From contig NZ_JABWRY020000001.1 of NCBI RefSeq assembly GCF_014269205.2, forward strand, positions 4,216,001-4,280,000: a stretch of DNA of 64,000 nucleotides, written 5' to 3'. Every line of letters begins with the position of its first letter. Position 1 is the first letter of the stretch. This DNA is from Pseudomonas kermanshahensis. GTDB taxonomy: Bacteria > Pseudomonadota > Gammaproteobacteria > Pseudomonadales > Pseudomonadaceae. Below the pieces are notes generated by a model that was not told the origin of the DNA, ran no database searches, and was given only the letters and a program-made list of their open reading frames with translations. The translations under genes were made by a program, and so were the position numbers. Shown here piece by piece: positions 16,865 through 26,375 of the stretch.

Positions 16865-18229
16865 ATGCACTTTGCACCCGTAGAGCACGCCAGCCAATTC
16901 CTGGCCGACAACCCCGATATCGAGCTGTTCGAGCTGTTCATCCTCGACGCCAATGGCGTCCCCCGCGGCAAGCTGCTGCACCGCGAGGAACTGCTGGCGG
17001 TCTACCAGACCGGCCGCCCGCTGCCCAGCACCATCCTGGGCCTGACCCTCAATGGCGATGACGTCGAAAACTCTGGCCTGGTCTGGGACGTTGGCGACAT
17101 CGACTGCCGCGCCTACCCGCTGGAAGGCAGCTTGGTGCGCCTGCCCTGGCGGCGCGTACCCACCGCTGCCGTGCAGGTCAGCATGCACCCCAGCGAAGGC
17201 CTGCCGGCGAGCATTGCCGACCCACGCCATGTGTTGCTGCGCACTGTCGAAGCGCTCAAGGCCGATGGCTACCACCCGGTGATGGCGTGTGAACTGGAGT
17301 TTTACCTGCTCGACCAAAAACGCGATGCACAGGGCCGCCCGCAGCCGGCTCTGGACAACGACGGTGGGCGCCCGCGCAGTACGCAGGTGTATGGCCTGCG
17401 TGAACTGGAACAGATCGAGCCCTTCCTCGCCGACCTTTACGCCGCGTGCAAAGCCCAGGGTATCCCCGCCCGCACGGCGATCTCCGAGTACGCACCTGGC
17501 CAGGTGGAAATCACCCTTGAGCACGGCGATGCGCTGCTGGCCATGGACCAGGCCGTGCGCTACAAGCGCCTGGTCAAAGGCGTGGCCCATGCGCATGGCA
17601 TGCAGGCTTGTTTCATGGCCAAACCCTTTGCACAACTGGCCGGCACCGGCATGCACATGCACCTGAGCCTGGCCGACAGCGCCGGCAACAACCTGTTCGC
17701 CAGCGAGGACAAGGCCGGTACGCCGTTGTTGCGCCAAGCGGTGGCCGGCATGCTGCGCTACCTGCGCGATTCGCTGCTGCTGTTTTGCCCCAATGCCAAC
17801 TCGTTCCGCCGCTTCCAGGCCAACAGCTACGCGCCACTGGCGCCCACCTGGGGCGTCGACAACCGCACGGTCAGCCTGCGCGTACCGGGCGGCCCGGCCA
17901 ACAGCCGACACGTGGAGCACCGCATCTGCGGTGCCGATGCCAACCCTTACCTGGCCGCAGCGGCCATCCTCGCCGCCAGCCACCGCGGCATCCGTGAACA
18001 GCTGGACCCCGGCGCCCCCGTTGAAGGCAACGGCTATGCCCAGGCCACCGAGCACTTGCCCACCGACTGGCTGACCGCCCTGGATGCCCTGCAGCATTCG
18101 GGCTGGGCCCGGGAGGCACTGGGCGCTGAATTTCTTGGGGTGTACCTGAAGGTCAAGCGCGCCGAATACCGCCAGTTCATGGCCGAAGTCAGCGAACAGG
18201 ACTGGCGCTGGTACCTGCACCAGGCCTGA
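16865..18229 (+). CDS. Glutamine synthetase family protein, probable gamma-glutamylputrescine synthetase
   Basis: 454 residues of the glutamine synthetase fold: N-terminal beta-grasp domain (about 20-110), then the ATP/glutamate domain with ACELEFYL, the GMHMHLSLAD motif (NGSGMHxH-like), NSFRRFQANSYAP and RVPGGPANSRHVEHRICGADANPY. The Pseudomonas branch in tandem with an FAD oxidoreductase ligates glutamate to putrescine or another amine in the Puu-type polyamine pathway; the exact amine is inference. The start may be ATG 16865 or GTG 16850 (MSEFIM-); neither has a strong ribosome site. The oxidoreductase follows after 25 bases, so they form an operon. Confidence 0.85.
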   Translation: MHFAPVEHASQFLADNPDIELFELFILDANGVPRGKLLHREELLAVYQTGRPLPSTILGLTLNGDDVENSGLVWDVGDIDCRAYPLEGSLVRLPWRRVPTAAVQVSMHPSEGLPASIADPRHVLLRTVEALKADGYHPVMACELEFYLLDQKRDAQGRPQPALDNDGGRPRSTQVYGLRELEQIEPFLADLYAACKAQGIPARTAISEYAPGQVEITLEHGDALLAMDQAVRYKRLVKGVAHAHGMQACFMAKPFAQLAGTGMHMHLSLADSAGNNLFASEDKAGTPLLRQAVAGMLRYLRDSLLLFCPNANSFRRFQANSYAPLAPTWGVDNRTVSLRVPGGPANSRHVEHRICGADANPYLAAAAILAASHRGIREQLDPGAPVEGNGYAQATEHLPTDWLTALDALQHSGWAREALGAEFLGVYLKVKRAEYRQFMAEVSEQDWRWYLHQA

Positions 18230-18254
18230 GCCCCATTCATAACAAGGAACACCC

Positions 18255-19562
18255 ATGAACGCAGCATTGAACAAGGGACCGGCCCAACGCGCGCCGTCCT
18301 ATTACAGCGCCACCCTCAATGACCACACGCAGTACCCGACCCTCAAGGGCACCGTGCACGTCGACGTGGCCATTATCGGCGGTGGGTTCACCGGCGTTGC
18401 CACCGCCGTGGAATTGGCCGAGCGCGGCCTGAAGGTGGCCATTGTCGAAACCAACCGCATCGGCTGGGGCGCCAGTGGGCGCAATGGCGGCCAGGTGACC
18501 GGCAGCTTGTCGGGCGACGAAGCCATGCGCACGCAGATGCGCGATCGCCTGGGCAGCGAGGTGGATGATTTCATCTGGCACCTGCGCTGGCGCGGGCACC
18601 AGGTCATCGAACAACGGGTGGCACGCTACGGCATCGACTGCGACCTCAAGCGCGGCCACCTGCATGCCGCGATGAAGCCGTCGCACTTGAACGAACTGCG
18701 CGGTTTCGCGGCCGAGGCGGAGCGTCGCGGCATGGGCGATCAGGTCGAGATGCTCGACCGCAGCGCCATGGCCCAGCACCTGCAGAGCCCGCTGTACCTG
18801 GGTGCCTTGAAAAACCGCCGCAACCTGCACCTGCACCCGCTCAACCTGTGCCTGGGCGAGGCCCGCGCCGCCCACAGCCTGGGCGCGTTGATCTTCGAGC
18901 ATTCAGAGGTGCTGGACATCGTCCACGGCCCGCGCCCGGCAGTGGTGACCGCCGAGGGGCGCATCGAAGCCCGCCAGGTGATGCTGGCCGGCGATGTCTA
19001 CCACAAGCTGGAGCAACGCACGCTCAAGGGCAAGATTTTCCCGGCCATGGGCGGCATCGTTACCACAGCGCCGCTGGGTGAACTGGCCGAGCAGATCAAC
19101 CCGCAGGACCTGGCGGTGTATGACTGCCGCTTTGTCCTCGACTATTACCGCCTGACCGCCGACAAGCGTTTGCTGTTTGGCGGCGGCGCCAACTACTCCG
19201 GGCGTGATTCACGCGACATCGAAGGTGAACTACGGCCCTGCATCGAACGCACCTTCCCGGCGCTCAAAGGGGTGCCGATCGAGTTCCAGTGGAGTTGCGC
19301 CATGGGCATCGTGGTCAACCGCATCCCGCAACTGGGCAAGCTCTCGGACAATGTCTGGTACTGCCAGGGTTACTCCGGGCATGGCATTGCCACCAGCCAC
19401 ATCATGGGCGAGATCATGGCCGAAGCGCTGACCGGGACACTGGAGAAGTTCGACACCTTTGCGCAGTGCAAGCACGTGCGGGTGCCGATGGGGGACTTGC
19501 TGGGGAATCCGCTGTTGGCGGCGGGGATGTGGTACTACCAGATGCTCGAGAAATTGCGCTGA
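18255..19562 (+). CDS. FAD-dependent oxidoreductase, probable gamma-glutamylputrescine oxidase
   Basis: 435 residues of the DAO family. The dinucleotide fold is at residues about 38-66 (VDVAIIGGGFTGVATAVELAERG), followed by GASGRNGGQVTGSLSGDE and a C-terminal FAD contact YSGHGIATSHIMGE. The family oxidises the gamma-glutamylated amine to an aldehyde with H2O2, the step after the GS-like ligase encoded 25 bases upstream. An aaggaa ribosome site precedes the ATG. The tandem ligase-oxidase arrangement supports a Puu-type route; the substrate is not proven. No Puu regulator or dehydrogenase is next to it. Confidence 0.87.
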   Translation: MNAALNKGPAQRAPSYYSATLNDHTQYPTLKGTVHVDVAIIGGGFTGVATAVELAERGLKVAIVETNRIGWGASGRNGGQVTGSLSGDEAMRTQMRDRLGSEVDDFIWHLRWRGHQVIEQRVARYGIDCDLKRGHLHAAMKPSHLNELRGFAAEAERRGMGDQVEMLDRSAMAQHLQSPLYLGALKNRRNLHLHPLNLCLGEARAAHSLGALIFEHSEVLDIVHGPRPAVVTAEGRIEARQVMLAGDVYHKLEQRTLKGKIFPAMGGIVTTAPLGELAEQINPQDLAVYDCRFVLDYYRLTADKRLLFGGGANYSGRDSRDIEGELRPCIERTFPALKGVPIEFQWSCAMGIVVNRIPQLGKLSDNVWYCQGYSGHGIATSHIMGEIMAEALTGTLEKFDTFAQCKHVRVPMGDLLGNPLLAAGMWYYQMLEKLR

Positions 19563-19568
19563 TTTCAC

Positions 19569-19640
19569 CGGCCCTTTCGCGGGCAAGCCCGCTCCTACAG
19601 TGAGATACCTGTAGGAGCGGGCTTGCCCGCGAAAGGGCCA
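19569..19640. repeat. REP/BIME pair, GGGCAAGCCCGCTCC type
   Basis: Arms ggccctttcgcgggcaagcc and its complement meet around a short loop (cagtgagatacctg). It sits between convergent genes, 7 bases after the oxidoreductase stop and 24 bases from the acyl-CoA ligase stop. Confidence 0.92.
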
Positions 19641-19664
19641 GCAAAGCCAGCCCAGAATCCAGGC

Positions 19665-21362
19665 TCAAGCGATCTTCTTGAGCCCTTGCTTCTTCAGCTC
19701 TTCATCGCGCAACTCACGGCGCAGGATCTTGCCCACGTTGGTGGTCGGCAACGTATCGCGGAACTCGATGTAGCGCGGCACCTTGTAGCCGGTGACATTG
19801 GCGCGCATGTGCTCCATCACCTGCTCCTTGGTCACGGTCATGCCCGGCTTGACCACGATGAACACCTTGATCACTTCGCCCGACTTTTCGTCCGGCACGC
19901 CGATGGCCGCACACTGCAGCACACCTGGCAGGCCGGCCAGCACGTCTTCCAGCTCGTTGGGGTACACGTTGAAACCGGAGACCAGGATCATGTCCTTCTT
20001 GCGGTCGACGATGCGCATGTAGCCGTCCGGCTGGATCAACGCGATGTCGCCGGTCTTGAGCCAACCCGCGCTGTCGAGGATTTCGGCAGTGGCGTCTTCG
20101 CGCTGCCAGTAGCCCTTCATCACTTGCGGGCCCTTGATGCACAGCTCACCCACCTCGCCCAGCGGCAGTTCATTGCCACTGTCGTCGATGACCTTGCACA
20201 GCGTCGAAGGCACCGGAATACCGATGGTGCCAATCTGGTTCGCCTCGGACGGGTTGACGGCCGCCACCGGGCTGGTTTCGGTCATGCCGTAACCTTCGCA
20301 GATGGCGCAACCGGTAACGGCCTTCCAGCGCTCGGCCACGCTCAATTGCAGGGCCATGCCGCCAGACAAGGTGATTTTCAGCGCAGAGAAGTCCAGCGCG
20401 CGGAACCCCTCGTTGTTGCACAGGGCGACGAACAAGGTGTTGAGGCCAACGAAGCCGCTGAATTTCCACTTGCTCAGCTCTTTGACCATCGCCGGCAAAT
20501 CACGCGGGTTGCTGATCAGCACGTTATGGTTGCCGATCAGCATCATTGCCATGCAATGGAAGGTAAAGGCATAGATGTGGTAAAGCGGCAGCGGCGTGAT
20601 CAGGATCTCGCAGCCTTCATGCAGGTTCGAACCCATCAGCGCCCGGCATTGCAACATGTTGGCCACCAGGTTGCGGTGGGTCAGCATCGCGCCCTTGGCC
20701 ACGCCCGTGGTACCGCCGGTGTATTGCAGCACGGCGACATCGTTGGGTTGCGGGTTGGCCTCGGTGACCGGCTGGCCCTTGCCCAGCGCCAGGGTGTCGT
20801 TGAAGCGCACGGCACGCGGCAGGTCATAGGCCGGCACCATCTTCTTGACGTACTTGATCACACTGTTGATCAGCAGGCGCTTGAGCGGCGGCAGCAGGTC
20901 GGCCACTTCGGTGACGATGACATGCTTGACCTGGGTCTTGGGCACTACTTTTTCGGCCAGGTGGGCCATGTTGGCCAGGCACACCAGCGCCTTGGCACCG
21001 GAATCGTTGAACTGGTGCTCCATCTCCCGCGTGGTATACAGCGGGTTGGTGTTGACCACGATCAGCCCTGCACGCATGGCGCCGAATACCGCTACCGGGT
21101 ATTGCAGGACGTTTGGCAGTTGCACGGCAATGCGATCACCCGGTTTCAGGTCGGTGTGTTGCTGCAGCCAGGCGGCAAACGCCCCCGACAGCGCATACAG
21201 TTCGCCATAAGTGATAGTCTTGCCCAGGTTGCTAAAGGCCGGTTTGTCGGCAAAGCGTTGGCAGGATTGCTTGAGTACCGCCTGGATATTGGGGAATTCG
21301 TCAGGATTGATTTCCGCCGTAATCCCGGCTGGGTATTTATCCTTCCAAAAATGTTCGATCAT
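19665..21362 (-). CDS. fadD: Long-chain fatty acid-CoA ligase
   Basis: 565 residues of the AMP-forming adenylate superfamily. AMP-binding motif YTGGTTGVAKGAMLTH (about 208-223), EGYGMTETSP, LKTGDIALI, and RKKDMILVSGFNVYPNELE, with the catalytic Lys near GKILRRELR at the C-terminus. It activates imported fatty acids to acyl-CoA at the inner membrane for beta-oxidation. The ATG at 21362 (MIEHFWKDKYP) is chosen because it gives the known FadD length and has an aaggag site upstream. A second ligase gene precedes it in the same orientation after 264 bases. Confidence 0.95.
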   Translation of the reverse strand: MIEHFWKDKYPAGITAEINPDEFPNIQAVLKQSCQRFADKPAFSNLGKTITYGELYALSGAFAAWLQQHTDLKPGDRIAVQLPNVLQYPVAVFGAMRAGLIVVNTNPLYTTREMEHQFNDSGAKALVCLANMAHLAEKVVPKTQVKHVIVTEVADLLPPLKRLLINSVIKYVKKMVPAYDLPRAVRFNDTLALGKGQPVTEANPQPNDVAVLQYTGGTTGVAKGAMLTHRNLVANMLQCRALMGSNLHEGCEILITPLPLYHIYAFTFHCMAMMLIGNHNVLISNPRDLPAMVKELSKWKFSGFVGLNTLFVALCNNEGFRALDFSALKITLSGGMALQLSVAERWKAVTGCAICEGYGMTETSPVAAVNPSEANQIGTIGIPVPSTLCKVIDDSGNELPLGEVGELCIKGPQVMKGYWQREDATAEILDSAGWLKTGDIALIQPDGYMRIVDRKKDMILVSGFNVYPNELEDVLAGLPGVLQCAAIGVPDEKSGEVIKVFIVVKPGMTVTKEQVMEHMRANVTGYKVPRYIEFRDTLPTTNVGKILRRELRDEELKKQGLKKIA

Positions 21363-21582
21363 GGAAGCCCACTCCTTCAGCAACAGCGAAGTTCGATTCA
21401 CGCGTCGATGCGCTTATTATTGATATGTGATGGCGGCTCATTGCAAACCGGATCATCTGAAAGCGGCCCGAGAGTAACAGCTTTGCCAGGGGTCGCCTAG
21501 AGGCCAAAACAGGCCTCACGGTCACAAAAATGACTCAATGAACGATACAAGTCATTTTTAGAGTATTTATCCAAAATGTCAC

Positions 21583-21604
21583 AAAACGGGCCAAAAGGCC
21601 CGTT
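21583..21604 (-). terminator. Rho-independent terminator of the upstream acyl-CoA ligase gene
   Basis: On the minus strand AACGGGCC and GGCCCGTT form a stem around TTTT, followed by TTG and a T-rich stretch. It lies 23 bases after the fadD2 stop, so the two ligase genes are probably separate transcripts. Confidence 0.8.
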
Positions 21605-21626
21605 CCAGAGGTGTCCTGCATCGCTG

Positions 21627-23315
21627 TCAGGCGATATCACGCAACTCGCGCCGCAGGATCTTGCCCACCGGGGTCATCGGCAGCGACTCGCGCAGCACGA
21701 TGTGCTTGGGCACTTTGTAGCCGGTGAAATTGGCCTTGCAGTACGCCTTCAGCTCATCGACGCTCAAGCCGCCCTCGCGCGGCACCACGAACAGTTTCAC
21801 CGCCTCGCCAGAACGCTCGTCCGGCACACCGATGGCCGCGCAGTTGGCCACCTGCGGATGGCCCATGATCACGTCCTCGATCTCGTTGGGGTACACGTTG
21901 AAACCCGAGACGATGATCATGTCCTTCTTGCGGTCGACGATGCGGGTGAAGCCGTCCGGGTCGATCACCGCGATATCACCCGTCTTCAGCCAGCCTTGTG
22001 CGTCCAGGGTCTGCGCGGTGGCCTCGGGTTGCTGCCAATAGCCCTTCATCACCTGCGGGCCCTTGATGCACAGTTCACCCCGCTCGCCCAGCGGCAGTTC
22101 GTTGCCGTCGTCGTCGATTACCTTGAACGCCGTGCCTGCCACCGGGATACCCACCGTGCCCAGACGCGCCAACTGGCCATAAGGGTTGGTACTGGCGACC
22201 GGCGAGGTTTCGGTCAGGCCATAACCTTCGACGATGCGGCAGCCCGTGAGGCTCTCCCAGCGCTCGGCGGTGGCCTTGACCAGCGCGGTGCCACCGGAGT
22301 TGGTGACCTTCAGCGCAGAAAAATCCAGTTGCCGGAAGCCAGGGTGGTCCATCAGCGCGACGAACAGCGTGTTGAGCCCCAGCAGGCCGGAAAAACGCCA
22401 CTTGCCCAACTCCTTGATGAAGCCGGCAATGTCCCGCGGGTTGGTGATCAACACATTGTGGTTGCCGGTGACCATCATGCACATGCAATTCGCGGTAAAG
22501 GCATAGATGTGATAAAGCGGCAGCGGCGCGATCATCACCTCCTGGCCTTCTTTGATCATCTTCTGCCCGTCTGGCCCGTGCTGCGAGAAACACGCCAGCA
22601 CTTGGAGCATGTTGGCCACCAGGTTGGCATGGGTGAGCATCGCGCCCTTGGCCAGGCCGGTGGTGCCGCCGGTGTATTGCAGCACGGCGATATCGTCCAG
22701 GCTCAGCGGCACCGGCTTGTGGCTCAGCGAGCGGCCCTCGCGCAGCACCTGCTTGAATGACACCGCCTGGGGCAATTGATAGGCCGGCACCATCTTCTTC
22801 AGCTTGTCGACCACGGTGTTGATCAGCCAGCCCTTGGCGGCGGGCAGCAGGTCGCCCATCTTCGCCTCGATCAAATACTCGATACCGGTATCGGGTAGCA
22901 CCTCCTGCACGCGCTTGCCGAACATGTTCAGGTAAACCAGCGCGCGGGCGCCGGAGTCCTTGAACTGGTGGCGCATTTCACGCTCGGTATAGAGCGGGTT
23001 GGTGTTGACCACGATCAGCCCGGCACGCAACGCGCCGAAGACCGCAATCGGGTACTGCAGGACGTTGGGCATCTGCACGGCGATGCGGTCGCCCGGTACC
23101 AGGTCGGTGTGTTGCTGCAGCCAGGCGGCAAAGGCTGCCGAATGGCGTTCCAGCTCGGCGTAGGTCAGGGTCACGCCCAGGTTGCTGAACGCCGGGCGGT
23201 CGGCGAAGCGCTTGCAAGAGCGCTCGAACACCTCGACGACGGAGGTGTAGGCATGGATGTCGATGGTGGAAGGCACGCCCACCGGGCGCTTGTCATTCCA
23301 GAAGTCGGCTTGCAT
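21627..23315 (-). CDS. fadD2: Long-chain fatty acid-CoA ligase, second copy
   Basis: 562 residues, an evident paralogue of the downstream fadD product. Same adenylation motifs: YTGGTTGLAKGAMLTH, EGYGLTETSP, LKTGDIAVI and RKKDMIIVSGFNVYPNEIE, ending VGKILRRELRDIA. It makes acyl-CoA from fatty or aryl-alkanoic acids; tandem fadD genes are known in P. putida, where the first is the main enzyme and the second is used mainly when it is lost. It has its own terminator and a 229-base divergent region shared with the hydrolase gene, containing its promoter. Confidence 0.93.
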   Translation of the reverse strand: MQADFWNDKRPVGVPSTIDIHAYTSVVEVFERSCKRFADRPAFSNLGVTLTYAELERHSAAFAAWLQQHTDLVPGDRIAVQMPNVLQYPIAVFGALRAGLIVVNTNPLYTEREMRHQFKDSGARALVYLNMFGKRVQEVLPDTGIEYLIEAKMGDLLPAAKGWLINTVVDKLKKMVPAYQLPQAVSFKQVLREGRSLSHKPVPLSLDDIAVLQYTGGTTGLAKGAMLTHANLVANMLQVLACFSQHGPDGQKMIKEGQEVMIAPLPLYHIYAFTANCMCMMVTGNHNVLITNPRDIAGFIKELGKWRFSGLLGLNTLFVALMDHPGFRQLDFSALKVTNSGGTALVKATAERWESLTGCRIVEGYGLTETSPVASTNPYGQLARLGTVGIPVAGTAFKVIDDDGNELPLGERGELCIKGPQVMKGYWQQPEATAQTLDAQGWLKTGDIAVIDPDGFTRIVDRKKDMIIVSGFNVYPNEIEDVIMGHPQVANCAAIGVPDERSGEAVKLFVVPREGGLSVDELKAYCKANFTGYKVPKHIVLRESLPMTPVGKILRRELRDIA

Positions 23316-23544
23316 TTATTATTGTTCCTCTGCCTGGACCTGCTGCGGGAGGTGTAGCGGGTCGTTTAGTCCTTTGACCTGATCGCCAATGGCAAACAGG
23401 CGTTTAACCGACGTTAGCAGGTAAGCCCAAGGCGGCATATACGCCAAGCTCCGCCATTAACATTGTGAATCTTATTTGTGCCCTTCCTGCAATCCAGCCG
23501 GTTGCGCATACACTGTGCTCGTACTCCCGCGCAAAGGACCGGCC

Positions 23545-24489
23545 ATGCCCCACGACGCCTTCTGGCTGCCCGCCAGCGAGCATTGCAGCCTATACGTACA
23601 CCAATGGCTGCCGGCCACGCCGGTCAAGGCCGTGGTGCTGCTGGCCCATGGCATGGCTGAGCACGCCGGGCGCTACCAGCGCCTGGGCCATGCGCTGAGC
23701 GAGGCCGGCTTCGCCCTGTTCGCCCCCGACCTGCGCGGCCACGGGCGCACCGCCGAGCTGGGCAGCCTCGGCCTGTTCGCCCGCCATCATGGCTGGAATG
23801 CCGTGGTCAATGACCTCGGCTTGCTCGCCCAGCACATCGGCCAGCAATACCCCTGCACGCCGCTGTTCCTGTTCGGCCACAGCATGGGCAGCTACATTGC
23901 CCAGGCGTACCTGCTGCACCACAGCGCCAGCCTGCACGGGGCGATCCTCAGCGGCTCGAACTTCCAGCCCGCGGCGCTGTACCGCGTGGCGCGGCTGATC
24001 GCCCGGGTCGAGGCCTGGCGCCAAGGGCCGCTGGGCAAGAGCGCGCTGATCGAGTGGCTGTCGTTCGGCTCGTTCAACAAAGCCTTCAAGCCCAACCGCA
24101 CCGCCTTCGACTGGCTGAGCCGCGACCCTGGCGAAGTGGACCAGTACGTGAATGACCCCCTGTGTGGCTTTCGCTGCAGCAACCAGTTGTGGCTCGACCT
24201 GCTGCAAGGCTTGGCGCAGATCAGCCAGGCAAGTAACCTCGCGCAGATCGATCCGAACCTGCCCCTGCTGGTGATTGGCGGTGAATGTGATCCGGTCAGT
24301 ACCGGCAAGCGTCTCACCCATCTGGCCGACGCGTTACGCGCGACCGGCAACCAGCATGTACAGCTGCGCATCTACCCAGAGGCACGGCACGAAGTGCTCA
24401 ACGAAACCAACCGTGACGAGGTCACCGCCGATATTCTCGGCTGGCTCGAACAGGCGCTGGCCCTTGGCCGCCCTGCGCGCAGTGAATGA
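23545..24489 (+). CDS. Alpha/beta hydrolase, monoacylglycerol lipase/lysophospholipase-like
   Basis: 314 residues of the Hydrolase_4 type: LLAHGMAEHAGRY (about 37-49), PDLRGHGRT, nucleophile elbow FGHSMGSYIAQ, an acidic residue in GGECDPVSTGKR and a catalytic His in PEARHEVLNE. No signal peptide. It probably frees fatty acids from monoacylglycerol or lysolipid, which suits its place beside two acyl-CoA ligases. The start at 23545 follows an aaagga ribosome site. Expressed divergently from fadD2 and 34 bases before the MaoC gene, so likely an operon with it. Confidence 0.88.
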   Translation: MPHDAFWLPASEHCSLYVHQWLPATPVKAVVLLAHGMAEHAGRYQRLGHALSEAGFALFAPDLRGHGRTAELGSLGLFARHHGWNAVVNDLGLLAQHIGQQYPCTPLFLFGHSMGSYIAQAYLLHHSASLHGAILSGSNFQPAALYRVARLIARVEAWRQGPLGKSALIEWLSFGSFNKAFKPNRTAFDWLSRDPGEVDQYVNDPLCGFRCSNQLWLDLLQGLAQISQASNLAQIDPNLPLLVIGGECDPVSTGKRLTHLADALRATGNQHVQLRIYPEARHEVLNETNRDEVTADILGWLEQALALGRPARSE

Positions 24490-24523
24490 TAGCCGCCCTC
24501 GCCCACCGCTTAAGGAAGCCCCG

Positions 24524-24994
24524 ATGTCCCAGGTCACCAACACGCCTTACGAAGCCCTTGAAGTCGGCCAGACAGCCACCTATGAAAAGTCTGTGGAAGA
24601 ACGTGACATCCAGCTGTTCGCCGCGATGTCCGGTGACCACAACCCGGTGCACCTGGATGCCGAGTTCGCGGCCAAGAGCATGTTCCGTGAGCGCATTGCC
24701 CATGGCATGTTCAGCGGCGCGCTGATCAGTGCGGCGGTGGCGTGCACGCTGCCTGGCCCTGGCACCATCTACTTGGGCCAGAAGATGAGCTTCCAGAAGC
24801 CGGTGAAGATTGGCGACACCCTGACCGTGCGCCTGGAAATCCTCGAGAAGCTGCCGAAGTTCAAGGTGCGGATCGCCACCAATGTGTACAACCAGAACGA
24901 TGAGCTGGTGGTCGAGGGCGAGGCCGAGATCCTGGCGCCGCGCAAGCAGCAGACGGTCGAGCTGGTATCGCCACCGAATTTCGTGGCCAGCTGA
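24524..24994 (+). CDS. MaoC-like (R)-specific enoyl-CoA hydratase (PhaJ-type)
   Basis: 156 residues, a single hot-dog domain. The hydratase-2 motif is present: DIQLFAAMSGDHNPVHLDAEFA with catalytic Asp and His, followed by RIAHGMFSGALIS. PhaJ proteins hydrate trans-2-enoyl-CoA to (R)-3-hydroxyacyl-CoA, linking beta-oxidation to medium-chain polyhydroxyalkanoate. The length fits PhaJ4-like proteins. The ATG at 24524 follows taaggaag. Its neighbours (lipase-like hydrolase, two FadD) support a lipid role; the chain length used is unknown. Confidence 0.87.
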   Translation: MSQVTNTPYEALEVGQTATYEKSVEERDIQLFAAMSGDHNPVHLDAEFAAKSMFRERIAHGMFSGALISAAVACTLPGPGTIYLGQKMSFQKPVKIGDTLTVRLEILEKLPKFKVRIATNVYNQNDELVVEGEAEILAPRKQQTVELVSPPNFVAS

Positions 24995-25034
24995 TTTCAG
25001 CGCGGTTTCCTCGCAAGGCCCGCCCCTTGATTGA

Positions 25035-25119
25035 GTGGGAGCGGGCTTGCCCCGCGAACACCGGCGAAGCCGGTGCCCTGCACCCCGTGCCCCCTTCGCG
25101 GGGCAAGCCCGCTCCCACA
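25035..25119. repeat. REP/BIME pair, GGGCAAGCCCGCTCC type
   Basis: Inverted units gtgggagcgggcttgccccg and cggggcaagcccgctcccac with a short GC-rich hairpin (accggcgaagccggt) inside. It separates the convergent phaJ-like and sigma factor genes. Confidence 0.92.
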
Positions 25120-25136
25120 AGGGCAGTATTGCCCGC

Positions 25137-26375
25137 TCATTTCAGTGCCTGGAGCCGCCGCTCGATATGCCGCCGCTCCGGCGCCTGCCGGGTCAACGCC
25201 AACGCCTGCTGCCATGCCGCACGGGCCTCTTCGACATGGCCCAGTTGAGCATGCAACTCTGCCCTTGCCGCATGCGCCAGGTGATAGTCGTGCAGCTCAC
25301 CCGCCGCCAGGATCGCTTCAACCGCCGCTAACCCCACCTGCGGCCCATCCCGTTTCGCCAGCGCCACTGCCCGGTTGAGCGCCACCACCGCCGACGGCCA
25401 GTGCCGTTGCAACACGTCGTACAGCCCGACGATCTCGTCCCAGTCCGTGTCATCCGCCGTGGCCGCCTCGGCATGCACCGCGGCTATGGCCGCCTGCACG
25501 GTATAGGCGCCATAGCTGCGGCTTCGCAGGGCATGGCGCACCAGCTCACAGCCTTCTTTGATGCGCTCACGGTCCCACACGCTGCGGTCCTGCTGTTCAA
25601 GCACCACCAGGTTGCCCTGCGCGTCGATGCGCGCACGCTGCCGCGATGCCTGCAACAGCATCAGCGCCAGCAAGCCGATCACCTCCGGGTCTGGCAACAA
25701 TTGCCCCAGCAGGCGGCCGAGCCGGATCGCTTCGTCTGTCAGGTCCTGCTGCAGCAAGGCGTCGCCGGACGAGGCCGAATAGCCTTCGTTGAACACCAGG
25801 TAAATCACCCGCAACACGCTCTCGAGGCGCTCGGGCAACTCATCGAGCGCCGGCACCTGGTAGGGGATGCCCGCGTCGCGGATCTTGGCCTTGGCGCGCA
25901 CGATGCGTTGGGCGATGGTTGCCGGGCTTTGCAAAAACGCCCGGGCAATCTGCTCGGTGGTCAGGTCGCAGACCTCGCGCAGGGTCAGCGGCACCTGCGC
26001 GTCGGCGGCCAAGGCCGGGTGGCAGCAGGTAAAAATCAGCCGCAGGCGATCATCGCTGAGCAACGCTTCTTCGCTGGGGTCTTGCACCTGGCCTTCCAGC
26101 AGCATGATCAGGTCCGCCTGAGAGCGGTCGAAGCGGGCACGTCGGCGCAACGCATCAATGGCCTTGAAGCGGCCGGTCGACACCAGCCATGCCCGAGGGT
26201 TAGCGGGGATACCATCGCGCTGCCAGCGCTCAACAGCGATGAAGAACGCATCGTGCATGGCCTCCTCGGCCAGGTCGAAGTCGCCCAACAAGCGGATCAA
26301 GGTCGCCAGGATGCGCCGCGAATCGCGACGGTACACCGCCTCGACTTCGGCGCGCACCTGCGCCAGCCCTGCCAT
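25137..26375 (-). CDS. ECF RNA polymerase sigma factor with C-terminal extension (ECF42-like)
   Basis: 412 residues, about twice a normal ECF sigma. The N-terminal sigma2/sigma4 part (about 1-175) holds FDLAEEAMHDAFFIAVERW, GIPANPRAWLVSTGRFKAIDALRRRAR and LREVCDLTTEQIARAFLQSPATIAQRIVRAKAKI. The C-terminal half (about 180-412) is helical and TPR-like, including NEGYSASSG and ALNRAVALAKRDGP. ECF42 proteins have this tail, lack an anti-sigma factor and are linked to DGPF/YCII proteins, as here. The start overlaps the stop of the AHSA1 gene (ATGA), so the sigma is the last gene of the operon. The controlling signal is unknown. Confidence 0.9.
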   Translation of the reverse strand: MAGLAQVRAEVEAVYRRDSRRILATLIRLLGDFDLAEEAMHDAFFIAVERWQRDGIPANPRAWLVSTGRFKAIDALRRRARFDRSQADLIMLLEGQVQDPSEEALLSDDRLRLIFTCCHPALAADAQVPLTLREVCDLTTEQIARAFLQSPATIAQRIVRAKAKIRDAGIPYQVPALDELPERLESVLRVIYLVFNEGYSASSGDALLQQDLTDEAIRLGRLLGQLLPDPEVIGLLALMLLQASRQRARIDAQGNLVVLEQQDRSVWDRERIKEGCELVRHALRSRSYGAYTVQAAIAAVHAEAATADDTDWDEIVGLYDVLQRHWPSAVVALNRAVALAKRDGPQVGLAAVEAILAAGELHDYHLAHAARAELHAQLGHVEEARAAWQQALALTRQAPERRHIERRLQALK

